Shown here: piece by piece, positions 31,918 to 40,656 of the stretch
Position numbering within the stretch: position 1 is the stretch's first letter
Layout: each line of letters opens with the position of its first letter
Origin: Plantactinospora sp. BC1
GTDB lineage: Bacteria > Actinomycetota > Actinomycetes > Mycobacteriales > Micromonosporaceae
Assembly (NCBI RefSeq): GCF_003030345.1
Contig: NZ_CP028158.1
Location: 2,108,001-2,172,000, forward strand
Direction of reading: 5' to 3'
DNA length: 64,000 nt
Notes under the pieces: model-generated
What the model was told of the DNA's origin: nothing
The model's input: only the letters and a program-made list of their open reading frames with translations
Databases searched by the model: none
Translations under genes and position numbers: made by a program

Positions 31918-34917
31918 ATGGTGGATAGCGCGCGGGTTTTCATCAGTCACACCTCGGACATGGCGCAGCATCCGGATCGAGACGCGTCGTTCGTGCGAGC
32001 GACGATCGATGCGGTGAATCGGGCGCGGCTGGTGCCGGTGGATATGGCCTACTTTGCGGCCCGTGACAGTCAACCCGCAGGGTACTGCCAGGAGCAGGTC
32101 CGGTCCTGCGACGTGTACGTGGCAGTGGTGGGGTTCCGGTACGGCTCGATCGTGCCCGACACGTCGGTGTCGTATACCGAGGTGGAGTTTCAGGCGGCTA
32201 CGGAGGCCGGGCTTCCGCGGCTGGTGTTCCTGCTCGACGAGCGTCCTGATCTGCCGGTGGGGTTGCTGGACGCGGACCGATCACGCATTGACGGGTTCCG
32301 GGCTCGGCTGGGCGGCGCCGGACTGATCCTGCGCACGTTCTCCACAGTGGATCGCCTGGAGTTCGAGGTGTTCCATGCCTTGACCGAACTCAACCTGGGA
32401 AGTGGTGGGGGGCCGGCGCGGGACACGCTACCTGCCGGACAGACGGTGTTCGTCGGCCGCGACGGTGAGCTGGAGCGGATTACCGCCACCGTCACCGGCG
32501 CCGCCCCCGGCAGTGGTGTGGTCGCGATCCATTCCATCGATGGAATGCCCGGTATCGGCAAGACCGCGCTTGCCGTGCATGCCGCGCGCCGGTTGGCTGG
32601 TCGGTTTCCGGATCGACGGCTCTTCGTCGACCTGCGCGGCCACACCCCGGGGCACGAACCCACCGATCCGGCCGACGCCCTCGCCGATCTACTCCGTGCC
32701 GACGGCCTCGATCCCCGCCAACTGCCCGACGGGGTGCACGCCCGCTCGGCCCTGTGGCGGGACCGGATGAACGGCAAAAGGGCCCTCCTCGTGCTCGACA
32801 ACGCGAGGTCAACGGCACAGGTACGCCCGCTGCTACCCGGCACTGACGGCGTGCTGGTGCTGATCACCTCCCGGCTCCGCCTGGCCGACCTGCGCGAAGC
32901 CACCCACCTCAACCTGCACCTCCTGCCCTCGGAAGACGCGGCGGCGATGTTCCAGCGGCTGGTCCCCCGCGCCGAAGTCGAACCCGACCGGGTTGCGGAA
33001 CTGGTCGAGGTGTGTGGGTTCCTACCGCTGGCGATCGCCATCACCGCGAGCCGGTTCGCCAGCCGGCCCACCTGGTCCATTGCGGACCTACTCGCCGAAC
33101 TCCGCGTCGACGGGCGAATGCTGACCGTCAAGGGCGAGGACGCCACCGTACGAGCCGCGTTCGACCTTTCCTACCGCCACCTGCCGCCCGAGCGGCAGCG
33201 CTTCTTCCGGCTCCTCGGTCTGCATCCCGGCGACGAAATCGACCCCTACGCCGCAGCCGCCCTCGCCGACACCACCCTCGACCACGCCGCCGAGCACCTG
33301 GACGAGTTGTACAACGACCACCTCCTCGATGAAACGGCACCCCGCCGGTACCGGATGCACGATCTGATCCGCGCCTACACCCACAACCGCACCACCACCG
33401 CCGACTCATCCGAGGTGCGCGACGCGGCCGTAGCACGGCTGCTGGACTACTACCAGCACACTGCCGGCCGCGCCGACCGGCTGACCGCCCATCACACCCA
33501 CTCCATGATCAGAACCGTGATGACGCCGGCAACGGCTCCCGTCCTGAGCGATTGGGACGCAGCCGTCGCCTGGCTCCGGGTCGAACGGGCCAACCTGCTT
33601 GCCTGCCTGCACCACGCCACGATCCGCAACGAGCACCAACAGGTGGTCGGGCTGACCGCAGGCCTCACCAGCCTGCTCCGCAGAGAAGGTCCCTGGGACA
33701 CGGCAGCCGACCTGCACCAGAGGGCCGCTGATCACGCCGCGCAGATCAACGATCGACTCGGCCAGGCCAACGCCCTCACAGATTTGGCGGCCACGCATTG
33801 GCTGACCGGGGACTACCGGGGTGCTGACCACCTGCTGCGGCAGGCGCTGGACCATTACCACGAACTCGACCACGGGCTTGGACAGGCCCACGCGCTCACC
33901 CAGCTAGGGACCGTGCAGCGGCTGATCTCGGCGGACTACTCGGACGCGGAGGACCTGCTGCGACAAGCCCTGGAGATCTACCGCGCGCTCGACCACCGGC
34001 TCGGCCAAGCCCACGCCCTCACTCAGCTGGGGCTCGTACGGTGGCGGACCGGAGACTACGCAGGCGCGATCGAGGTGCTGTGTGAAGCCCTGGAGATCTA
34101 CCACGCGCTCGACCACCGGCTCGGTCAAGCCACTGCCCTTTACACGCTGGGAGCCGTGCGGCGGCTGGCCGGAGACTATCCCGGCGCGGAGGACCTGCTG
34201 CGACAAGCCCTGGCCCTATCCCGCACACTCGACCACCGGCTGGGCCAGGCAAATACCATCCACCGACTGGGAAGTCTGCGGCGACTGACCGGGGACTACC
34301 AGGGCGCCGAAGATCTACTTCGACAAGCCCTGGAGCACTACCGCGCACTCAACGACCGGCTCGGCCTGGCCAGTGCACTCGCGGATCTGGGGATCGTACG
34401 GCGGCTGACCGAGCACTACCCGGACGCGGACGACCTGCTGCGCCAGGCTCTGGACCTCTACCGGGCACTCGAACACCCGCACGGTGCGGCGTATACCCTC
34501 GCCCATCTCGGAGTGGTGCGATGTCGAACTGGTGACTATGCCGCCGGTGACCATCAGCTCACGCAGGCACTTACCGCCCTGCGCGAGGTGGGCGCCCTCG
34601 ACGACGAGGTCGAAGCCATCAACTACCTCGCCAGCCTACGCCGGATGTCCGGGTACCCGGACCGGGCCCACGCCCTGCACCAGAAGGCCCTCGCGGTCGC
34701 CCACGACCGCGGTTACCGCCTTGAAGAAGCACGCGCACTCGAAGGCCTCGGCAGGGCCGCCGCCGACCTCGGCGACATCGCTTCCGCCACCTCCCACCTA
34801 CGGCGGGCTCTGGACCTGTACCAGGCGCTCGGCGTCCCGGAAGCCGCCCAGGTGGCGGGCGCGCTCGCGGCTCTGGACCCTCCACATCCTGACGAGACGG
34901 ACGACGGCACGCCATAA
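31918..34917 (+). CDS. STAND-type protein: DUF4062, NB-ARC NTPase, TPR repeats
   Basis: A 999-residue protein. ATG 31918 is preferred, with GGGAAGGG about 5 nt upstream. Residues ~5-95 are DUF4062, a TIR-like sensor/effector fold (VFISHTSDM, VGFRYGSIVPD, YTEVEFQAATEAGLPRLVFLLDE). An NB-ARC ATPase follows with P-loop GMPGIGKTALA at about 208-218, LLVLDNAR (Walker B) and LVLITSR (sensor), then a winged helix (HDLIRAYTH). The C-terminal ~380 residues are TPRs, six of them nearly identical 40-residue units. Such STAND proteins act as signal switches, including in anti-phage defence or development. No defence partner is adjacent. Base composition is visibly less GC-rich than neighbours, consistent with acquisition. 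Confidence 0.88.
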   Translation: MVDSARVFISHTSDMAQHPDRDASFVRATIDAVNRARLVPVDMAYFAARDSQPAGYCQEQVRSCDVYVAVVGFRYGSIVPDTSVSYTEVEFQAATEAGLPRLVFLLDERPDLPVGLLDADRSRIDGFRARLGGAGLILRTFSTVDRLEFEVFHALTELNLGSGGGPARDTLPAGQTVFVGRDGELERITATVTGAAPGSGVVAIHSIDGMPGIGKTALAVHAARRLAGRFPDRRLFVDLRGHTPGHEPTDPADALADLLRADGLDPRQLPDGVHARSALWRDRMNGKRALLVLDNARSTAQVRPLLPGTDGVLVLITSRLRLADLREATHLNLHLLPSEDAAAMFQRLVPRAEVEPDRVAELVEVCGFLPLAIAITASRFASRPTWSIADLLAELRVDGRMLTVKGEDATVRAAFDLSYRHLPPERQRFFRLLGLHPGDEIDPYAAAALADTTLDHAAEHLDELYNDHLLDETAPRRYRMHDLIRAYTHNRTTTADSSEVRDAAVARLLDYYQHTAGRADRLTAHHTHSMIRTVMTPATAPVLSDWDAAVAWLRVERANLLACLHHATIRNEHQQVVGLTAGLTSLLRREGPWDTAADLHQRAADHAAQINDRLGQANALTDLAATHWLTGDYRGADHLLRQALDHYHELDHGLGQAHALTQLGTVQRLISADYSDAEDLLRQALEIYRALDHRLGQAHALTQLGLVRWRTGDYAGAIEVLCEALEIYHALDHRLGQATALYTLGAVRRLAGDYPGAEDLLRQALALSRTLDHRLGQANTIHRLGSLRRLTGDYQGAEDLLRQALEHYRALNDRLGLASALADLGIVRRLTEHYPDADDLLRQALDLYRALEHPHGAAYTLAHLGVVRCRTGDYAAGDHQLTQALTALREVGALDDEVEAINYLASLRRMSGYPDRAHALHQKALAVAHDRGYRLEEARALEGLGRAAADLGDIASATSHLRRALDLYQALGVPEAAQVAGALAALDPPHPDETDDGTP
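33820..34545 (+). repeat. Tandem ~120-bp repeats encoding TPR units
   Basis: About six consecutive 40-codon units share xAEDLLRQALxxYRALDHRLGQAxALxxLGxVRRLTGDY. Nucleotide identity between units is high (for example CTGCTGCGACAAGCCCTGG recurs), implying amplification by unequal recombination. Repeat number may vary between strains. Confidence 0.85.
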
Positions 34918-34933
34918 CGCTCGCGTCGTGCGG

Positions 34934-34950
34934 ATGGAGAGGAGTCAAGG
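34934..34950 (+). repeat. Direct repeat flanking the NB-ARC gene, right copy
   Basis: ATGGAGAGGAGTCAAGG; partner of 31773-31789 (16/17 identical). It lies just after the NB-ARC stop and before the LuxR fragment. Confidence 0.5.
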
Positions 34951-35067
34951 CAGCCCTTCCGGCGGCTTCACGCGGACCGCCGCCCAGCGGTCCGGCGATA
35001 CCGTCGACCGATCCTGCACCAGGCCGGCGGGGACGACCGCCAGTGACACGGGTACCCGGCGGTTGCC

Positions 35068-35164
35068 GGTACGTCAAGGGGCACCTCGCCAACATCCACC
35101 GCAAGCTCCAGGTCGCAACCGGGTCGAGATCGCCATCTGGGCACACGAGAACGGCTGCACCTGA
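35068..35164 (+). pseudogene. Remnant of a LuxR-type helix-turn-helix domain
   Basis: Frame 1 reads YVKGHLANIHRKLQVAT, the recognition-helix end of a LuxR/NarL regulator; after one lost base the neighbouring frame continues NRVEIAIWAHENGCT and a stop at 35162-35164, the usual C-terminus of such regulators. The break is at GTCGCAACCGGG (about 35112-35121). The preceding HTH helices and receiver domain are absent. It is a degraded gene tail, perhaps left when the NB-ARC block was inserted. Confidence 0.75.
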
Positions 35165-35234
35165 GGCGGGACCTGCGCGCGTCGTGGCCCGCGCCAGCAC
35201 ACGGGCCACGACGCGTCGTGCGACGGGCGGGGCG

Positions 35235-35456
35235 TCAGCCGGTCAGCAGCCGGGCGGCGGCCAGGGCCAGGGGGTCGAACGCATCCGGCTCGGCCTCGGC
35301 CCGGGCCAGCAACTCGGCCCGCATCCGCGGATCCCAGAACGCCCGGATGTGCTCGGCGATCGCCGCCGCTGCCTGCTCGGGCGCCTGGTGCCGGAAGTGC
35401 ACGGCGATCTCGTTGGCGAGCCTGACCTGCGGCGAGGTCCCGGTGTGGGTCGACAT
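35235..35456 (-). CDS. fdsD: Formate dehydrogenase delta subunit
   Basis: A 73-residue protein beginning MSTHTGTSPQVRLANEIAVHFRHQAPEQAAAAIAEHIRAFWDPRM and ending ALAAARLLTG, which is the FdsD family pattern. FdsD is required for assembly or stability of NAD-dependent molybdenum formate dehydrogenases. It starts two bases after the fdsA stop and ends the operon. Confidence 0.92.
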   Translation of the reverse strand: MSTHTGTSPQVRLANEIAVHFRHQAPEQAAAAIAEHIRAFWDPRMRAELLARAEAEPDAFDPLALAAARLLTG

Positions 35457-35457
35457 C

Positions 35458-38271
35458 TCAGTCCGCCATCGCCGGAAGCCGGGTCTCCGCCACGGTCGCC
35501 CCGGCCGGTGCCGGCGGATTCTTCAAACCGACCTGCACTGCCGTCACCTTGTATTCGGGACAGTTGGTCGCCCAGTCGGAGTTCTCCGTGGTGACCACGT
35601 TCGCCCCGGTGACCGGGTGGTGGAAGGTCGTGTAGACCACGCCGACCGGCATCCGGTCGGAGAGGACCGCGCGCAGCGAGGTGGCGCCGACCCGGCTGGC
35701 CAGGGTGACCTCGTCGCCGTCGTTGATGCCCCGGACCTCCGCGTCGTGCGGATGGATCTCGAGTACGTCCTCCGGGTGCCACTCCACGTTGCTGGTCCGC
35801 CGGGTCTGCGCCCCCACGTTGTACTGGCTGAGGATCCGGCCGGTGGTCAGGATCAGCGGGAACTTGCGGGTACTCCGCTCCCGGGTCGGCACGAACGGGG
35901 TCTGCACGAACCGCCCCCGGCCCCGGACGAAGCCCTCCATGTGCATGATCGGGGTACCCTCCGGCGCGCTGTCGTTGCAGGGCCACTGCACGCTGCCCAG
36001 CTTGTCGAGCTTGTCGAAGGAGACCCCGGCGAAGGTCGGGGTGAGCGCGGCGATCTCGTCCATGATCTGGCTCGGGTGGTCGTACCGCATCGGGTAGCCC
36101 ATCGCCTGGGCGATCTCGGCGACGATCTCCCACTCGTGCTTGCCGGTCTTCGGCGGCATCACCGGGCGTACCCGGTTGATCCGGCGCTCGGCGTTGGTGA
36201 AGGTGCCGTCCTTCTCCAGGAAGGAGGTGCCGGGCAGGAAGACGTGGGCGAACTTCGCCGTCTCGTTGAGGAACAGGTCCTGCACCACGACCAGCTCCAG
36301 CGCCGCCAGCGCGGCGTGCACGTGCTTGATGTTCGGGTCGGACTGGGCGATGTCCTCGCCCTGCACGAAGAGCGCCCGGAAACTGCCGTCCAGCGCCGCG
36401 TCGAACATGTTCGGGATCCGCAGCCCCGGCTCGGCCAGCAGCTCGCGCCCCCACATGTTCTCGAAGACCCCGCGTACGACGTCGTCGGAGATGTGCCGGT
36501 AGCCGGGCAGCTCGTGCGGGAACGACCCCATGTCGCAGGAGCCCTGCACGTTGTTCTGCCCGCGCAGCGGGTTGACCCCGACGCCGTCCCGGCCGATGTT
36601 GCCGGTCGCCATCGCCAGGTTCGCCATCCCCATCACCATGGTCGAACCCTGGCTGTGCTCGGTGACACCGAGGCCGTAGTAGATCGCCGCGTTGCCGCCG
36701 GTCGCGTAGAGCCGGGCCGCCGCCCGCAGCTCCTCGGCCGGTACCCCGGTGAGCTCCTCGACCGCCTCCGGGCTGTTCTCCGGCCGGGCGATGAACTCGG
36801 CCCAGCCGTCGAAGTCCTCGCAGCGCTCCTCGACGAAGCTCCGGTCGACCAACCCCTCGGTGAGCACCACGTGCGCCATCGCGTTCACCACCGCCACGTT
36901 GGTGCCGGGGGCAAGCTGGAGGTGGTGCGCCGCCTCGACGTGCGGCGAGCGGACCAGGTCGATCCGGCGCGGGTCGACGACGATCACCTTGGCGCCCTCG
37001 CGGATCCGGCGCTTCATCCGGGAGGCGAAGACCGGGTGCGCGTCGGTCGGGTTCGCGCCGATCACCATGATCACGTCGGACTTGGCCACCGAGCGGAAGT
37101 CCTGGGTACCGGCGGAGGTGCCGAAGGTCTGCTTCAGGCCGTACCCGGTCGGCGAGTGGCAGACCCGGGCGCAGGTGTCCACGTTGTTGTTGCCGAACGC
37201 GGCCCGGATCATCTTCTGCACCACGTAGACCTCCTCGTTGGTGGTACGCGAGGAGGTGATGCCGCCGATCGAGCCGACCCCGTGCCGGGCCTGGATGTCC
37301 TTCAGCTTGGCGGCGGTGTAGGAGATCACCGTCTCCCAGTCGACCGGGCGCCACTCGTCGGTGATGCTCTCCCGGAGCATCGGGGTGAGCACCCGGTCCG
37401 GGTGGGTGGCGTAGCCGAACGCGAAGCGGCCCTTGACGCAGGAGTGCCCCTCGTTCGCCCCGCCGTCCTTGTGCGGCACCATCCGGACCAGCTCGGCGCC
37501 GCGCAGCTCGGCCTTGAACGAGCAGCCGACCCCGCAGTAGGCACAGGTGGTGACGACGCTGCGGGTCGGCATGCCGAGCTGCACCACCGTCTTCTCCTGA
37601 AGGGTGGCGGTCGGGCAGGCCTGCACGCAGGCGCCGCAGGAGACGCATTCGGAACTCATGAAGTCGGTGCCGCCGGCCGACACCTTGGAGCCGAAGCCAC
37701 GCCCCTCGATGGTCAGCGCGAACGTCCCCTGCACCTCGCCGCAGGCCCGTACGCAGCGGGAGCAGGCGATGCACTTGGACGCCTCGAAGTCGAAGTACGG
37801 GTTGCTGGAGTCGGTCTTCTCGTCGAGGTGGTTGGCGCCGTCGTAGCCGTACCGGACCTGGCGCAGCCCGACCACACCGGACATGTCCTGCAACTCGCAG
37901 TCGCCGTTGGCCGAGCAGGTGAGGCAGTCCAGCGGGTGGTCGGAGATGTAGAGCTCCATCACGCCCTGGCGGAGCTTCTCCAGCTTCGGCGACTGGGTGG
38001 TCACCTTCATGCCCTCGGTGACCGGGGTGGTGCAGGACGCCGGGGTGCCGCGCCGGCCGTCGATCTCCACCAGGCAGAGCCGGCAGGAGCCGAACGCCTC
38101 CAGGCTGTCGGTGGCGCAGAGTTTCGGGATGTCGATCCCGCTCAGTGCCGCCGCCCGCATCACCGAGGTGCCCTCGGGGACCGCGACGGGGTGCCCGTCC
38201 ACCTCGACGGTGACGGTCGCCGGGCCGGGCCTGGCCGGGGTACCGAGGTCGGGTTCCTTCAACAGGCTCAC
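35458..38271 (-). CDS. fdsA: NAD-dependent formate dehydrogenase alpha subunit (Mo-bisMGD, Fe-S)
   Basis: A 937-residue catalytic subunit oxidising formate to CO2. The N-terminus has a 2Fe-2S plant-type domain (CRLCLVEIDGR), a His/Cys cluster (SDHPLDCLTC), two 4Fe-4S ferredoxin sites (CIACSRCVRACGEVQG and CVSCGACVQACPTATL) and the molybdopterin-domain cluster CAYCGVGC. Cys371-His372 in CARVCHSPTG are the metal-ligand Cys and catalytic His, so it is a cysteine, not selenocysteine, enzyme. Molybdopterin-binding domains fill the rest to VTLASRVGATSLRA. GTG start overlaps the fdsB stop. FdhD and MoeA in the island serve its cofactor. Confidence 0.95.
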   Translation of the reverse strand: MSLLKEPDLGTPARPGPATVTVEVDGHPVAVPEGTSVMRAAALSGIDIPKLCATDSLEAFGSCRLCLVEIDGRRGTPASCTTPVTEGMKVTTQSPKLEKLRQGVMELYISDHPLDCLTCSANGDCELQDMSGVVGLRQVRYGYDGANHLDEKTDSSNPYFDFEASKCIACSRCVRACGEVQGTFALTIEGRGFGSKVSAGGTDFMSSECVSCGACVQACPTATLQEKTVVQLGMPTRSVVTTCAYCGVGCSFKAELRGAELVRMVPHKDGGANEGHSCVKGRFAFGYATHPDRVLTPMLRESITDEWRPVDWETVISYTAAKLKDIQARHGVGSIGGITSSRTTNEEVYVVQKMIRAAFGNNNVDTCARVCHSPTGYGLKQTFGTSAGTQDFRSVAKSDVIMVIGANPTDAHPVFASRMKRRIREGAKVIVVDPRRIDLVRSPHVEAAHHLQLAPGTNVAVVNAMAHVVLTEGLVDRSFVEERCEDFDGWAEFIARPENSPEAVEELTGVPAEELRAAARLYATGGNAAIYYGLGVTEHSQGSTMVMGMANLAMATGNIGRDGVGVNPLRGQNNVQGSCDMGSFPHELPGYRHISDDVVRGVFENMWGRELLAEPGLRIPNMFDAALDGSFRALFVQGEDIAQSDPNIKHVHAALAALELVVVQDLFLNETAKFAHVFLPGTSFLEKDGTFTNAERRINRVRPVMPPKTGKHEWEIVAEIAQAMGYPMRYDHPSQIMDEIAALTPTFAGVSFDKLDKLGSVQWPCNDSAPEGTPIMHMEGFVRGRGRFVQTPFVPTRERSTRKFPLILTTGRILSQYNVGAQTRRTSNVEWHPEDVLEIHPHDAEVRGINDGDEVTLASRVGATSLRAVLSDRMPVGVVYTTFHHPVTGANVVTTENSDWATNCPEYKVTAVQVGLKNPPAPAGATVAETRLPAMAD

Positions 38272-39848
38272 GGTGTGGCCTCCTCGTATCGGCCGGCGGA
38301 CGGCTCCCCGCGAACGGTGAAGTCGTCCGGGAAGTGCAGCAGTGCGCTGCGTACCGGCATCGGTGTCAGGCCGCCCATCGCGCAGAGCGACCCCTCGGTC
38401 ATCAGCTCGCAGAGATCACCCAGCAGGGCCAGGTTGCCGTCCGGGTCCTGACCGGCGGTGATCTTGTCGATCACCTCGACGCCCCGGACCGCTCCCACCC
38501 GGCAGGGGGTGCACTTGCCGCAGGACTCCTCGGCGCAGAACTCCATGGCGAATCTCGCCATCGCCGCCATATCGACGGTGTCGTCGAAGACCACGATGCC
38601 ACCGTGGCCGAGCATCGCGCCGGCGGCGGCGAAGGCCTCGTACTCCATCGGCAGGTCCAGGCCGGTCGCCGGCAGGTACGCCCCGAGCGGGCCGCCGACC
38701 TGGACCGCCCGGACCGGCCGGCCGGTGCGGGTGCCGCCGCCGTAGGTGTGGATCAGCTCGCCGAGCGTCATCCCGAAGGCGGTCTCGAAGATCCCGCCCC
38801 GGGCGACGTTGCCGGCGAGTTGGAAGACCTGGGTGCCCCGGGACCGCTCCATCCCGAGCGCCTGGTACGCCGCCGCCCCGTCGGCGAGGATCGTCGGCAC
38901 CGAGGCCAGGGTCAGCACGTTGTTCACCACGGTCGGCCTGCCGAAGAGGCCGGTGATCGCCGGGATCGGCGGCTTGGCCCGGACCATGCCGCGCTTGCCC
39001 TCCAGGCTCTCCAGCATCGCGGTCTCCTCGCCGCAGATGTAGGCGCCCGCGCCGACCCGGACGTGCAGGTCGAAGCGGAGCCCGGAGCCGAGGACGTCGC
39101 CGCCGAGCCAGCCCTGCTCCCGGGCCACCGCGATCGCCTGGCGCATCGTCCGGACCGCGTCCGGATATTCGGAGCGGATGTAGACGTAGCCCTCGGTGGC
39201 ACCGACCGCGTGCGCGGCGATGGTCATCCCCTCGATCAGGGTGAAGGGGTCGCCCTCCATCAGCATCCGGTCGGCGAAGGTGCCGCTGTCGCCCTCGTCG
39301 GCGTTGCAGCAGACGAACTTCAGCGCGCCGGGGGTGTCCAGCACGGTCTTCCACTTGATCCCGGCGGGGAAGCCGGCGCCGCCCCGGCCGCGCAGTCCGG
39401 AGCCGGTGACCTCGGCGACCACCTCGGCCGGGGTGAGTTCGAGGGCGCGACGCAGTCCGGCCAGGCCGCCGTGTGCGAGGTAGTCGTCCGGGGAGAGCGG
39501 GTCGGTGACGCCGACCCGGGCGAAGCAGAGCCGGGTCTGGTCGCGCAGCCAGGGCAGTTCGGCGACGACGCCCTGGCAGAGTTCGTGGTCGGCACCGTCG
39601 AGCAGCCCGGCGGCGACCAGGTCGGCGACCGCCTCCGGCGCGACCGGCCCGTACCCGATCCGGCCGCGCTCGGTGACCACCTCGACCAGCGGTTCCAGCC
39701 AGAGCATGCCGTGCGAGCCGTTGCGGACCAGCCGGACCGGCCGGCCGGCCTCGGCGGCGGCTCGCTCGATCTCGGCGGCGACCAGGTCGGCGCCGACCGA
39801 GAGCGCCGCCGAGTCGCGGGGTACGTAGACCGTCACCGGGGCCGTCAT
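38268..39848 (-). CDS. fdsB: Formate dehydrogenase beta subunit (NADH/FMN, NuoF-like)
   Basis: A 526-residue flavoprotein passing electrons from FdsA to NAD+. An N-terminal thioredoxin-like part precedes the NuoF core: SGLRGRGGAGFPAGIKW (NAD-binding Gly-rich), NADEGDSGTFADR (FMN), GAGAYICGEETAMLESLEGKRGMVRAKPP, and the C-terminal 4Fe-4S ligands ESCGKCTPCRVG with a later Cys in GSLCAMGG. ATG 39848 overlaps the fdsG stop. The operon order G-B-A-D is that of Fds enzymes of Cupriavidus and Rhodobacter (there fdsC is also present; no FdsC here, FdhD is separate). Confidence 0.95.
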   Translation of the reverse strand: MTAPVTVYVPRDSAALSVGADLVAAEIERAAAEAGRPVRLVRNGSHGMLWLEPLVEVVTERGRIGYGPVAPEAVADLVAAGLLDGADHELCQGVVAELPWLRDQTRLCFARVGVTDPLSPDDYLAHGGLAGLRRALELTPAEVVAEVTGSGLRGRGGAGFPAGIKWKTVLDTPGALKFVCCNADEGDSGTFADRMLMEGDPFTLIEGMTIAAHAVGATEGYVYIRSEYPDAVRTMRQAIAVAREQGWLGGDVLGSGLRFDLHVRVGAGAYICGEETAMLESLEGKRGMVRAKPPIPAITGLFGRPTVVNNVLTLASVPTILADGAAAYQALGMERSRGTQVFQLAGNVARGGIFETAFGMTLGELIHTYGGGTRTGRPVRAVQVGGPLGAYLPATGLDLPMEYEAFAAAGAMLGHGGIVVFDDTVDMAAMARFAMEFCAEESCGKCTPCRVGAVRGVEVIDKITAGQDPDGNLALLGDLCELMTEGSLCAMGGLTPMPVRSALLHFPDDFTVRGEPSAGRYEEATP

Positions 39849-40321
39849 GCGTCCACCGCCTTCGTCACCAGGGCGTCCAGCCGGGCGGGGGTGAGCCGCC
39901 CGTGCACCCGTTCGTCGATCTGACCGGCCGGGCCGAGCGCGCAGTTGCCCAGGCAGAACACCTGCTCCAGGGTGACCGAACCGTCCGATGTGGTCTGTCC
40001 TACCTTGACGCCCAGGGTCCGCTCCGCGTACGCGACGAGCTGCTCGGCGCCGACCGACTGGCAGGCCTCGGCCCGGCAGAGCTTGACCACCGTCCGCCCG
40101 GCGGGCTCGGCCCGGAAGTCGGTGTAGAAGGTGATCACGCCGTGCACGTCGGCACGGGAGATGTTCAGCTCGCTGGCCAGCACCGGCACGACGTCGGAGT
40201 CGACGTAGCCGAACTCGGCCTGGATCCGGTGCAGGATCGGCAACAGCGCACCGCGGTCACCACGATGCGCCGCGACCAGCGCGCGCACCCGATCCGTCAC
40301 CGAGGGGTCCGGACTGGCCAC
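39845..40321 (-). CDS. fdsG: Formate dehydrogenase gamma subunit (NuoE-like 2Fe-2S)
   Basis: A 158-residue thioredoxin-like 2Fe-2S protein with cluster ligands in LCRAEACQS and FCLGNCALGP and the ILHRIQAEFGYVDSDVVPVLASEL opening of NuoE-type subunits. GTG 40321 is preferred because GGAGGTGG lies upstream at proper distance and the length then matches FdsG; the frame could be extended upstream into the operator by a TTG, which is unlikely. First gene of fdsGBAD, 54 bp downstream of operator copy 8. Confidence 0.92.
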   Translation of the reverse strand: MASPDPSVTDRVRALVAAHRGDRGALLPILHRIQAEFGYVDSDVVPVLASELNISRADVHGVITFYTDFRAEPAGRTVVKLCRAEACQSVGAEQLVAYAERTLGVKVGQTTSDGSVTLEQVFCLGNCALGPAGQIDERVHGRLTPARLDALVTKAVDA

Positions 40322-40374
40322 GGGGATCCCACCTCCACTCGCGCCTACTGGACCTCCACCATACGTCGCCTTGG

Positions 40375-40386
40375 ATACCGTATGCA
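40375..40386 (-). promoter_or_regulatory. Oxalate-island operator, copy 8 (upstream of fdsGBAD)
   Basis: ATACCGTATGCA; reverse complement TGCATACGGTATCCA in wider form, with a perfect ATAC-C-GTAT core. It ties formate oxidation to the oxalate genes. Confidence 0.78.
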
Positions 40387-40656
40387 ATATCGCCGGGAGA
40401 CGCCCCCCGAGGAGGGGTGTACCAGTTGATCAATTTCCAGTATCGCCTGCGGAAAGGCGTTCCGACAGAGGGTGCTCCACTCCGGACGGCGGCGCCGGTG
40501 TCGCGGCCGGGCCGGAATCCCGGCGACGGCAAGCCTCCCAAGTGCGGGTTGATCCGCCATAGCGACACAGCAGACGCCGATGGTGGCCGACACCGGCGGC
40601 TCCCCCGATCGCGGGCAGCCCGCCGCCGAGCGCGACGTCGCCGGAGACTCCCCGGA

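Noticed and set aside
33820-34545. CRISPR array
   Set aside because: The regular repeats are in frame inside a TPR coding region, without spacers.
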